From contig CM077593.1 of the NCBI GenBank assembly GCA_039654915.1, positions 80,332,501 through 80,396,500 on the forward strand: a stretch of DNA of 64,000 bases, read 5' to 3'. The stretch's first letter is position 1. Every line of letters starts with the position of its first letter. Of the stretch, positions 1-10,970 are shown in pieces. This DNA comes from Aquilaria yunnanensis (lineage: Eukaryota; Streptophyta; Magnoliopsida; Malvales; Thymelaeaceae). The notes below the pieces were generated by a model. It was given only the letters and a program-made list of their open reading frames with translations. It was not told the DNA's origin and searched no databases. The position numbers and the translations under genes are program-made.

Positions 1-1754
1 GATTTGGACATATATAACAACTTATTCAATTTGTCATCTAATATTAAAGTATTTGTAATATAAGTTATTGGATAAGTACGCAATTTGTTGCTAGTAAACA
101 CATAAAAAGTATTAGGTTTTTGGGAAAACATATTATCATATGAATATAGATGACAAAAGTATAATACTCACATTACATTTGAGCCCCATTACTCCACTTG
201 CATTAACTACTTACAGTTGCAACAAATCCCTAGAAATAACCCGAACATTGTAGTTTTACTTTTTCACTTTACATTGTCTAAACAAAATCCTCTCATCTTT
301 TCGCCAACTTTAAAGCAAGAACCTGTTTCACTCCACTTGCAGCAATGCATAAATGTCCCATCTCTGCATCCATCATTTACAAGGTTACAATTTCAGAAAT
401 TTCACCATCACCAGATATTTGTTTCAAGGTTAATATAATTTATTTCTATTTAATGCTAACCCATAAAATTGAAGCACCAAGGGAAAAGACCCCGTTTTAC
501 TCCAGCAAACAAATACCAAATACTAGGTTCAATTTTAAATTCTCTTCATGCCATGCACTATGTTGTAATATTATTGCAAAACAAACAATACTGTATCTTA
601 TTAACATTTTCAATTTTCTATTTCATGCTCACACAGAAAACTTATAACTAGATACATTTTGGCTCTTAGTAAGAGTGCTTACTACTTAAGTTTGATGCAT
701 ACTTTAGAAGAGAACAATAAGTGTTATACAGAAAATGCATGTACCTACAGCACAAGTACAACCCATGATTTGGTCAAAAATAGGTTTTTCAGGTGTACTG
801 TACTACTATGATTTCCTATCAGTTTTAGCTTCTCTTTCTGAATCGTCCATTATACTCATCCAATTTTGCATACCTTAGAAAAATGAAAGAAAAAAAATTA
901 GTTAGTCCGATGTAGATGCTACATAAACTTAAAAAAAAAACAAAAAGAAGAACTATGGTAAATTACTTTTCTGAGAAACCCCCGCCACAAAAGTTGACAC
1001 ATCATGGAACTGAGCACTTTCGACAACAAAACAACTGACATAGATGGAGCCGATCGCGTCCCAATAAGATCGTAAATAGAACATTAGAAAAGGAAGAAAA
1101 GATGGAAATTCAGTTCAAGGCCGGATCAAATATAGATACATCAGCCATCCGCTACTCTTAATAAAAAAACTAAAAAAACTTTCGTCTTTCTCAGAAAACA
1201 AATTTCCCCAAAAACTTTGAAAGCAGTCTACAAAAACCTACCAAGTTTCTAGCGAAAAACGGTTTAGAGCAACTTACACAAATGTTTAACATGTTCTATT
1301 AGCTAGGACTTTAAAAAATGAAGCTAAAAGTTACAATGGTGGTGGTAGTCCTATTACTGACGACAAAAGATGGAATGTATTGAAAGCCAGAATGAAATCC
1401 CATGGATCTTTCTTGAACTTATACAAAATGTTTCATCAGACTTAGGGAAAAATTCTTTGAACATTGAATGTTAAATCTAGAAAAACTGTGGGGAATTTGA
1501 CAAAATTGGTTGGAGAAAGTTATAGAGGAATAAAAGAGGAACTTAAAAATGTAAGGATTGTAAAAATTTGAAAAAAAAAATCCAGTTGACGACGGCACCA
1601 TCACTAGAAAACTCATAAGCGGGATGGCGGCCAGTCGGAAAATTCACAACCACAAGGTCACAATTGCCGGAAAATTTAAACAGTGGTCGGTGCCACCACC
1701 CACCCAGAAATTGGCAGCCTCATTCTAGAGAAAAGGGAAAGCTAGGGAGATGAA

Positions 1755-1794
<40 letters not shown>

Positions 1795-4606
1795 CAAAAT
1801 GACGCATTTTAGGTTAGGGAAACTATTTATTGTATGCTAAATGACAAATTCACTCCTTTGACTCTGTTCAGTCTGGTGCTAAAGCCTTGCTCTTTTCAGC
1901 GCCTTTAACATCATCCCTAACCTTACAACGTTTACAATTTTTCTACTCATTTATAAAGTTTATTTCATGTTTTGGGCATCCATGGAGCCAAATTAGAAAA
2001 TTTGTTTGCCCTTTTTTATTTGGAAAATTACGCCATTTTTTTAAAATTCTATTAGGCTATTTTAATGCTTTCAAAATGTTTGGACCTAATATTTTTCCCA
2101 TGAAACAAAATTATTTCTTTGGTTTTTCTCATATTTTTTTCCAACATTTTTTTATCTTTAGACTATTTTTTTCCACTGCTTTATTTTTTTTATTCAGATA
2201 AACTTAAGTGAAAGTTTGCCTTTTAATTTTATTTTGAAAGTGATATTAATTTAATAACAATGTCTTTTAAAGTAGGTGTAAATTTTTTAATTTAAGCACA
2301 AATTTATTTATTTAAAATACAACATTTGACCATTGATAGTAGGAAAATAATTACATTTACATTTAATGTAGAATATTTAAATCATTTTCACCAATAATAT
2401 CTTCAATAAAATAATTTTAAAATTTTTTTAATGATTTACAATTTTTTTATACCAACTTTACAAAACAATAAATAAAAAATACATAAATTTTAAACAAATT
2501 ATTTCAAATACGATACTTTAATCTCTAAAATGGTATAATTTATTGATTGAATTTTGATTTATTGTTTTGCTGCCCTTTTTCATAGCACTTTTAAACAAAT
2601 TTACATTGATTTCACATACAAAATTATTTATTTTTCATTATGTAGACATAATATTCTATCATGGACCCATTACCTATTGAGATTATTGTTCGCAATATCT
2701 CAAAATTTTACGTCAGCAACTATAAGAATAGAGAAATCTTGCCTTTATTCACTGCGCATTTGCCCATGCCTTTACTTGCCTAATAGTAATTATGTCACTT
2801 GGTATTTCATGGGTACTTTGGAGATGGTTTGAAAACCGAGCTTTTCATAGATTCAATAGTTTATGCATCCTAGTCATCTCATCGTCATATTTGTCCATAG
2901 CCTTACCTAATACTTTTATGTTATCTTTCAGAAATTTTTATATGAACAACTATCTCGTCCATTAGATGGGTTGTGAAACTGGTTGTTATGATGGAAGGCC
3001 ATTAATTGTACTACCATCACTAGTACTACAAAAATCAAGTCCATTGTATATGCAGAATATAAAATGAAGTTGAATCTTAATATGATATTAAGAATAATAT
3101 AATTAAAAATTTCAAAGGTTATAAATACATTAAAAAAATATTGCAATATCTTCTATTGATCGTATTTTGTAAGGTACTAATAGTTTCTATTCCAACTGTA
3201 GTAGTAACAATGTCACAATAGTCTGGGGCCTCACTCATCTCACTATAAAAATACCAAATTCTTATAATTAGTACCATAATATATATTAAAATTTAATCAA
3301 AATACTAGAAAAGATAAATAAATTTTAACCTGGGGCAACATTGTCTCTTAAGATAATGGAGATTTGATATCATTCCACTCAAGAAGCATCTTTTAATGGT
3401 CAAGCTTCTATTATCAAGTGATAAAAACTGAAAATTTTAATAATAAAAGTATTAGAATTAGTTAATACAAGTCATTTATATGTAAGGAAATATTTATATA
3501 GTTTAAATGCTAATTTGAGGGCATTTGATACCTTCGAAATAATTTGAAAGAGTAATCAACTTTCAACTAACCAATTAACTGGATCAACTTTCTTCATGGT
3601 AAATTTGGAACGACCTAATTATTTGCACCTCAAACATAAATTGCATGCCCATTAATTATCTAAATTTCATATGCAACTTTTCCTACCCTTCCACCTTTTC
3701 ATAAAGAAACAACAGATTAAGTTAACAGTTAAACACTTTAACACAATATCATTGTTATCAATAAGCGAATAAGAACAAAGATGTGAAAGAACAAGTTATT
3801 TCAAAGAATGATCATGTCTTTTGTCATGTATAATTCGAAAACTAGACATTCAAATAACTGTCCAACTGCTTTGTCAAATATAATAAAAAAATGCATCATA
3901 TGAATACTCTATAACCCTCATACTTACTTTATACCAACACATTAAATATTATGAAATAGTTCACAAATTTGTAGCATGACAATACTATTAGTATTCACTA
4001 TACAAACAAATATCACAAGAATCTTATGACATGATTATAAGCCATTTTATGGAATCTATCACAATAATACATAGAACCTTATGGTTGTACATTCCTCAAG
4101 CAAGTAGTACATTGTTCATAGTACTAAGGGTATTGTTGATCAACATACGTAACTATTACAAGACAGAAATTGTTTATTCTACAATAACACATACTAACTA
4201 TTATCAATAATAATAATAAAAGCATGCGAATTTAGGTTTAAAAAATTAAAATTAAGTTTAACTCCATTTTAGAGTGTTACAGCCTATTTTCAATATCAAG
4301 TATTGTCAAGTGCTTAGTGACCTTACTATCTCTCAAATGATGCGTATCTTCTTATTTTGCTATAGCATGAACTAGTTTAAATGCCTAGTGTTGCCATGAG
4401 AACCAAAAAAAAAAAAACAGAAATGAAGTCAAGTATAGGCAAATTTGAATAGTACATGCAATAAAAATACTTTTAGCAACCTATATTGTGCACTAATCAT
4501 CTACCTCGAACCGATAATCAGGTAGTAGTTTCGTTCACATCTTCAACATCATTTTCTGTTGATATACCGTTGACACAATTGCAGCAAAATGTAATAGCTA
4601 TATATG
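1..4606. other. AT-rich noncoding stretch, no gene resolved
   Basis: I see no convincing coding region here on either strand; open frames are short and low-complexity. A CT-rich leader-like stretch lies on the minus strand near 1680-1800, next to a GA microsatellite, but the first ATG after it runs into a stop almost at once. The right end, near 4480-4600, may be the tail of the Helitron that resumes at about 9420 beyond the copia element. That is inference from position only. Confidence 0.5.
1754..1793. repeat. (GA)n/(GACA)n compound microsatellite
   Basis: A run of GA dinucleotides passes directly into four GACA tetranucleotides. On the minus strand it reads as a CT-rich tract. Confidence 0.95.
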
Positions 4607-4783
4607 TGTTAAAAAATATTAGGAGGAGAAACTGAGGGCTTGATAATACAAGACTCTCATATGACCTTTATACCCTTACATGACCTTTATATAATAAATG
4701 GGAAAGGAATACAAGGAATGAATCCCTAGAAATAAGGAGAGAAATATTATCCTTCCTAAAATATAATATAACATTCCATAACA
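4607..4783 (-). repeat. 3' LTR of the copia element
   Basis: This is the 177-bp left-hand copy. It matches the right LTR through its length except for scattered substitutions and an internal duplication of the motif ATGACCTTTATA. Outside it lies ATATG (4602-4606). Confidence 0.94.
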
Positions 4784-4793
4784 CCCCTTTCAA
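4784..4793 (-). promoter_or_regulatory. Polypurine tract of the copia element
   Basis: On the minus strand, TTGAAAGGGG directly precedes the TGTTATGG start of the 3' LTR. This is the expected position for the plus-strand primer. Confidence 0.8.
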
Positions 4794-4914
4794 GCTAGAG
4801 CATACATATCATAAACTCTAAGCTTGTCAAATATAGACTTTACTTTAGATCCTCCTAAAGCTTTGGTGAATAAGTTAGCAAGTTGATCCTCTGATTTGAC
4901 ATATGGGGTCTTGA

Positions 4915-6277
4915 TCAAGCCTCCTTGAAGCTTCTCACAAATAAAGTAGCAGTCAACTTCGATATGTTTGGTTCTCTCATAAAAACAACAGTATTAGAAG
5001 CAATATGAATGGCTGCTTGATTATCACACATTAATTCCATAGGAGTTGAGTGTCCAAAACCAAGTTCCATGAGAAGATGTCTTAACCAAACTAGTTCACA
5101 TGTGGTATACGCCATTGCCCTATACTCGGATTCAACACTTGACCTTGCAACAATACTCTGTTTCTTGCTTTTCCAGGACACCAAGTTTTCTCCCATGAAT
5201 ACATAATAGCCTGAAGTAGACCATCGATCGTAGGAACCTGCCCAATCAGCATCTGTGTATCCTTGAATCTGAGTATGACCATGATTTTGGTAAAGGAGAC
5301 CTTGACCTGGTGCACCTTTAAGATATCTCAAGATTCTAACGATTGCATCCCAATGGCTAGTACGGGGAGCGTCCCATGAATTGACTTACTGCACTTACAG
5401 CAAATGAAATACCTAGATGAGTAACAGTTAGATAATTTAATTTGCCAACAAGTCTTCGATACCTGGTAGGGTTTTCCAAAAATTCTCCTTTATCTACATT
5501 AAGCTTGACATTTGGCTCTATGGGACTATCAACTTGTTTGGTCCCTAACAAACCAGTTTCTTCTAGAAGGTCTAGAACATACTTTCTTTACGAAAGACAT
5601 ATTCCTGTCTTGGACCTTGCTACCTCAATTCCTAAGAAATATCTCAATGGACCAAGGTCTTTTGTCTGAAACTTGGTCTGCAGAAAAACCTTTAACGATT
5701 GAATGCCAGATGCATCATCACCAGAAATAACAATATCATCAACATAGACAATCAAGAGGATTTTACTAGCTTTAGAGTGGCTATAAAAGACAGAATGATC
5801 CACACCACATTATTGCAAACCAAATTCTACAACAACTAAACTGAAATGACCAAACCATGCCTGTGGTGATTGTTTTAAACCATACAATGACTTATTTAAG
5901 TGACATACATGATCAGCCTCCCCTTGAGCAACAAACCCCGATGGTTGCTCCATGTAGATAGTTTCCTCAAGATCTCCATAAAGAAAGGCATTTTTCACAT
6001 CTAACTGATGTAAAGGCCATGCATATGCAGCAGCCAACGAAATGATGATACGAACAAATGTCAATTTGGCTACTAGAGAAAAGGTTTTCAAATAGTCCAT
6101 GCCATATACTTGGGAATATCCTTTTGCAACCAGACGGGCTTTTAATCGATCAATTGTTCCATCGGGATGAACCTTTACAGTGAACACCCAGGGACAACCC
6201 ACGATAGTCTGACCATGCAGAAAAGGAACCAAGTTCCACGTGTTATTAGCCCGCAAAGCTGACATCTTTTCTTCCAT
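4915..6277 (-). pseudogene. copia reverse transcriptase and RNase H remnant
   Basis: The RT fingers and palm are at 6277-5810 with KARLVAKGYSQ, LDVKNAFLYGDLEE and SLYGLKQSPQAWFG. The catalytic motif LIVYVDDIVISGDD follows at 5803-5588 in another frame. The linker at 5551-5357 contains NPTRYRRLVGKLNYL. RNase H at 5331-4915 has GYTDADWAGS, SWKSKKQSIVARSS and ESEYRAMA. The four pieces lie in different frames, so the polyprotein is broken. The order RT then RNase H after integrase is typical of copia. Confidence 0.92.
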
Positions 6278-6631
6278 AGGTTACTTCCATCCAGGATGAG
6301 AAATGGCTTCTGAAACAAACTTAGGAAATGGTATAGAGGACAAGGTGGATACAAAAGCATAGTATGACGGTGTTAGAGAATCATAAGAAATAAAGTTGGA
6401 GATTGGGTGAGAAGTACAAGACATTTTCCTTTTGTAGAGTTCAATTGGAAAATCCAAATCATCACCCTTCGGTCTTGAAGATGAAGAAGACAGTTGTGAT
6501 GAGCATGAATCTCCTGGTGGTACTTCAACTCGAGGACGTCGAGTATAAGCCTATAGGTCAGGACGAGACAGACACTCTAAAGGTAGGGGATCAATATCAG
6601 GAATGTGTTCTAAAGGTGTAAGACTAGTGTT

Positions 6632-7870
6632 TTATGCATCGTTCTTAGGAGCTATTTGAGTTGGCACAAATGGTAAAGGCTGACAATCATCGATATCAGC
6701 AGACACAAATTGAGTATTAGAAAAATAAAAAGTGTTTTCAAAGAACGTAACATCAGCAGAAACGAAAAATTGATTCAGTAAAGAACAGAAACATTTGTAC
6801 CTTTTCTGAAGATGAGAGTATCCAAGAAAAACGCATTTTAAGGCTCTAGAATCTAACTTGTCAGTGCCAAGTTGGTGCTGATGAACAAAGCAAACACACC
6901 CAAATATTTGATGTGCAATAGAAAACGGAGCTTGAGAAGGAAAGATAATAAAGAATGGGATTTTACCCGAAGGCATTCAATTTATAGGGAAGCATGCAGA
7001 AAGGGTAGCATCGTCCCAAAAACTTTTGGGAACATTCATGTGAATTAAAAGAGTATGAACTGTTTCACAATGTGTTGGATTTTCCTCTCGGCCATTCCAT
7101 TTTGTTGAGATATCTTTGGACAGGAGGATTGATGTATAATCCTCTATTGCTGCATGTAGCTAACAATCGAGTAAGAAAAATACTCTTTAGCATTGTCACT
7201 GTAAAGAATTTTAATTTGAGAATTAAATTGATTTTGAATTTCAGCACAAAAGGTACAAAAAATAGAGAATAACTCAGAACGATCTTTCATTAAAAACAAC
7301 CAAGTCATTCGAGAAAAATCATCAACAAAAATTATGAAATATGGTAAACCTAATTTAGACTTGACACGACTTGGACCCCAAATATCTGTATGAACTAGCA
7401 TAAAAGGTTTTCCAACCATTTTATTGACTCGAGGAAAGTAGGGAACATGATGATGCTTCCCTAGTTGACACGACTCATAATCTAAATTGGAGGCTGAAAC
7501 TAAGTCTATCAAAGTAGTACATTCCATTCGATTCTTGCCCTTCTCCAATTGTCTTCTTGCTCTTTAAATCCTGGATAATGACATGATCAGAGAAAACATA
7601 AAGTGAACAATTTAGTTTTTTGGATAGCTTACTTATAAACATAAGGTTGAAAGAAAAATTTGGAACAAATAGTGTAGATGGTAAAGTGAGAGAGTGACAA
7701 GGATGGGTGGGTCCAACACCTTTAATGGTGGTGGTGGATCCCATCTGCAATTGTGAGTTTATTATGAGATATTGGTAAAGAAGAAATATGGTCAAAATTG
7801 GTTATTTTACTTGAAATGTGGTCAGTGGGACCAGAATACAATACCCAGAGTTGATTTCTAGGAAGATTAG
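6632..7870 (-). pseudogene. copia protease and integrase remnant
   Basis: Near 7840 the protease active-site region reads WVLYSGPTDHI where copia elements normally have a D-S-G-A/T core. The catalytic Asp is replaced by Tyr and the Ala by Pro. A GAG-pre-integrase region follows, then integrase core motifs LVHTDIWGPSRV, FVDDFSRMTWLFLMK and ILYSDNAKEYFS (7548-7144). A later fragment at 6976-6632 carries IFGCVCFVHQHQ and RALKCVFLGYSHLQK, the usual end of the copia integrase region. Several frame changes separate the pieces. Confidence 0.88.
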
Positions 7871-8045
7871 AGGAATAACAGGCTATTGGGTTACCTCAAT
7901 GAACAACATAAGCCATAAAAGAAGTGGAAGTCTGCTGTACGAACTGATACTGCAGGTACTTAGTATACTTTTTTTGAGATATTGTGACAGACTATAGTGA
8001 GGCTCTAACTGAAGATGACTCCTCATGTGATGCAATATGTGCTGT

Positions 8046-8860
8046 TCACAAAGCCGGGTTTTTATCCCAACAAGTCTCCTCCTCATGCCCATCTCTATCA
8101 CAATATGTGCAATGCAACCGTGAACCTTTACCACGTCCACCTCTGCTGCCACGACCACCATTTGCTTGTGGACCGGGTTGCATTGCAAGGGCAAACCAGT
8201 TAGAATTATTGCTTACTGAGCTTTCCTTTATCATAGTGCGAGAAAGTCTCGCAAAAACTTCAGGTAATGAAGGAAGTTCTATCCCGCCAATAATCTGGGA
8301 CCAAACTGGTTCAAATTCAGGTTTTAGCCCTGCCAAAAATGTCATAAGCACTAACTGCTCTTTGTGACGTTGCATCTCCTTGACATCAAGGGTAATAGGA
8401 AGTAAAGAATTCATTTCTTTTAATGCATGTTTCACCTGTGCAAAAATATTCAAGGAGACTGCCTTCCTATTTGAACTAAAACACTTCAACAGAAACCTCA
8501 TCTATACGAAGGATATTACTGGAATATAAAAGCTTGGCATACTCCCAAGCTTGCTTACAGGTTCGACACATGAGAGAATAGAGTTGAAATTTCAGGTTCC
8601 AGTGAATAAAAAATGATATGGAGCAATTGCGCATCATCAGCTTTCCAACTCTCGGATGTTTAAGGATCATCAGTAAGATAAGACATCTTTCTTTTACCTG
8701 TAAAATACAACTCCACATTTCTAGCCCAGAATGAGTAATTATTACCATTCAAACACTGTTTGGCAATTCGCAAATTGCTGAACTGCGTGAAGGTACTTAC
8801 TGGTGGGACAATGGCTGGCAGAAAACTTCCTTGAGGACATTTACCATCAGGTCCTGACAT
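8046..8860 (-). pseudogene. copia gag (capsid/nucleocapsid) remnant
   Basis: The frame starts with MSGPDGKCPQ at 8860 and has the typical early motif LNGNNYSFWARNVELYFTGK, as in plant UBN2-type gag proteins. It shifts frame near 8660. The downstream part (8501-8046) ends in a CCHC zinc knuckle, CTYCDRDGHEEETCW, followed by WDKNPAL. The order capsid then knuckle is normal for copia. The frame break means no full gag can be made. The PBS and 5' LTR lie just upstream. Confidence 0.88.
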
Positions 8861-9241
8861 GTCTCTGATTATTGATAACTGACAGTATCAGAAACTAATA
8901 GAAAACTGGGCTGATGATGTACCGACTTGACTGAAAAATGACTAAAGAATGAAAAAACTCAACTTCTGGTCATAATGAATGTAAGTGAAGACCAGAAACT
9001 TGTTTAGGGAAAAAAACCGATCAGACCCACGCGTGACTCTCTTGCACCAGTGTGTGGGTGATTTTCTAGCAATGCCGCCAGTGTTGTTCTAGTCCTCGAC
9101 GCCTCCTTAGTGTCTCTATATTGTTGGTTTTTTATTTGGCTGGGTGGTTGCTGGTTGTCTGAAAAGGGCAGCAGTTAAAGTTTAGTTGCAGAAGGTAGTT
9201 TGGGTGAGGGAGAGGCTACAGAAGGTGCTGAGATTAGGTTA

Positions 9242-9255
9242 TGGCTTTGATACCA
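9242..9255 (-). promoter_or_regulatory. Primer-binding site (initiator-Met tRNA type)
   Basis: On the minus strand the first bases inside the 5' LTR read TGGTATCAAAGCCA. This is one mismatch from the plant initiator-methionine tRNA complement TGGTATCAGAGC that is usual in copia elements. Confidence 0.9.
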
Positions 9256-9414
9256 TGTTAAAGAATATTAGGAGAAGAAACTGAGGGCTTGATAGTACAA
9301 GCCCTTCACATGACCTTTATATATTAGATGAGAGAGGAATAGAAGGAAAGAAATCCCAAGGAATAAGAAGAGAAATATTATCCTTCCTAAAATATAATAT
9401 AACATTCCATAACA
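9256..9414 (-). repeat. 5' LTR of the copia element
   Basis: This is the 159-bp right-hand copy. On the minus strand it starts TGTTATGGAATG and ends TTAACA. It is bordered outside by the TSD ATATG and inside by the primer-binding site. Confidence 0.94.
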
Positions 9415-9419
9415 ATATG

Positions 9420-10193
9420 TATGGCTATTTACATAAATTTTGGGGGGGAAAAAACCTTTAATTTTTTTTACCTATTTGGGGATGCTGGTATAGATTCAGG
9501 ACACTGATTTGTCAAATTATATAAAAGGTGATGACAAAACTGTGAGCTGTAAAATACGAATTTAAATTTAATTATTGCAAAAAAAAATGGTGTTTGATAT
9601 ATATATATGCTGTTGACTAACTACATACAGTATTTTAGCAACTCAGATCTCCTAATAAAAAAGAATTATGAAAGATGCAGAGCATCTTGATGAATTGTAA
9701 ACCATATTACACATTTCATCAACTGTACTTGATTGACTACAAAATATTTCAATCAACTTTTACCTCATCCTTATGACAATTTCAAATCATCGAAGTAAAA
9801 GATTATCGGTTTTTTACCGAATATAATGCGCTCGTTTGTTTGGCACATTGGCAGCATAGTCATTCCTAGAGAACGTCTTTTTAGTAACAAGAATGTTTTC
9901 TTTGAGATAGCTAATAGGGAAAACAATAGTTAAGGAGATAAAATAAGAAAAATTATATGTGTGTGTGTAGATTATGGGCAATTTTCATACCACTGAAATT
10001 GATTGTAGAAGCAATTGAGACTCATGTGCATTGTTAATAGGTTGCACTTTCTTGGTTGTGAATCTAGAGTAAATTTTTTTCTGATTATATTTGGTAACTT
10101 CAACCTGTCAAATAAATTCCATAGCCTAAAGACGTCAGAATTCGCTTGACAATTTTTTTTGTCCATTTTTCTGGTGAATTTTTAAAGAACTGT
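9420..10193. other. AT-rich gap, probably Helitron intron or tail sequence
   Basis: No clear coding motif was found. The stretch lies between the copia element and the duplicated RPA exon, so it is probably the 3' part of the Helitron RPA gene or its noncoding tail. A minus-strand open frame at 10166-9972 shows no motif I can assign. Confidence 0.35.
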
Positions 10194-10717
10194 AAGGTAA
10201 AAATTTTTTAAATTTTTATGAAGTTTAGGAACAGAATGCAAACTGATCGATATATCCAAAGGAATTCAGTAGTTGAACAAGAAAGCAATTGCCGAGCAAC
10301 AACATCAAATAAAATAAAATGTTCTTCTATATAATGATCTTAAACCTTGATGTCCACCTTATACCTATAAAATAAATATTAATTGTGTCATTATAAATTA
10401 TTAGATTAGTTTAGATGCCTGATATATATTTATGGTATTTAATCAAACTAACTATAAGGTAAAAACTTTTTAAATTTTTATGAAGTTTAGGAATAGAATG
10501 CAAATTGATCGATATATCCAGAGGAATTCAGTAGCTGAACAACAAAGCAATTGCCGAGCGACAACATCAAATAAAATAAAATGTCGTTTTATATAATGAT
10601 CTTAAACCTTGATGTCCACCTTATACCTATAAAATAAATATTCATTGTGTCATTATAAATTATTAGATTAGTTTAGATGTTTGATATATATTTATGGTAT
10701 TTAATCAAATTAAATTA
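10194..10717 (-). repeat. 262-bp tandem duplication covering an RPA exon
   Basis: Copy 1 (about 10194-10455) and copy 2 (about 10456-10717) align almost base for base with a period of 262. Each holds a 3' splice acceptor (TTTATAG on the minus strand) and the same coding exon. Confidence 0.93.
10250..10626 (-). pseudogene. Duplicated exon of Helitron RPA-like protein (C-terminal OB fold)
   Basis: Directly after the acceptor at 10626 (copy 2) the minus strand reads YKVDIKV, a stop, then IKRHFILFDVVARQLL. This fits the RPA large-subunit C-terminal pattern YKV-x-V-x-D...FVLFD-x-xA-x-x-LL (Rep_fac-A_C family). Copy 1 repeats it from 10364. The in-frame stop after the first seven residues is in both copies, so it predates the duplication. 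It follows the zinc-finger exon at 10756-10913 on the minus strand, as in RPA1. Confidence 0.8.
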
Positions 10718-10755
10718 AATTCATTAAATTGTAATGAAAGTAATAAATTAATTAC

Positions 10756-10913
10756 AGAGTCATAGGTGATCTGGTTGAAATATGACAATTGCTGCAATAG
10801 AAGAATAGTCCTTGCTCAATGACATTCAGTAAGCAAACACAACATCTAGTATAATACCAAAGGAACGATTTTTCAACAGAAATTACTGATGCATGGTAGG
10901 TAAACACAGAATC
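10756..10913 (-). pseudogene. Zinc-finger exon of Helitron RPA-like protein
   Basis: The exon follows an acceptor (TTGTTTTAG on the minus strand) and ends at a GTAATT donor. It reads FTYHASVISVEKSFLWYYTR, then CCVC, then a 12-residue spacer, then CSNC. This matches the C4 zinc finger with the W-Y-Y-x-x-C lead-in of the RPA1 C-terminal domain. There is no stop in it. It lies only 57 bp left of the hAT insertion, so that hAT landed in the preceding intron. Confidence 0.82.
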
Positions 10914-10970
10914 CTAAAACAAATATAAACAATTCATAGGTATACTGAAAAAAGTATGAGACGTAGGCAA

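Larger units (their letters stand above)
4607..9414 (-). mobile_element. Ty1/copia LTR retrotransposon, full length but degenerate
   Basis: The element runs right to left. It has two related LTRs that begin TG and end CA, a primer-binding site inside the right (5') LTR and a polypurine tract inside the left (3') LTR. The 5-bp target duplication ATATG occurs at 4602-4606 and again at 9415-9419. Domain order on the minus strand is gag, protease, integrase, RT, RNase H, which is the copia order. All reading frames are broken by stops and frameshifts, so it cannot be autonomous. The two LTRs differ by point changes and by an 18-bp duplicated segment in the left copy, so the insertion is not recent. 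Confidence 0.96.

Noticed and set aside
1419..1820. CT-rich minus-strand leader and a 65-codon frame, a possible 5' end of a gene
   Set aside because: The first ATG after the leader is followed by an early stop, and the longer frame is hydrophobic low-complexity with no motif.
2661..2780. Short frame beginning MDPLPIEIIVRNISKF, like the start of an F-box domain
   Set aside because: Only the first dozen residues fit; the rest of the domain and any downstream repeats are missing, and two stops follow. Chance similarity is possible.
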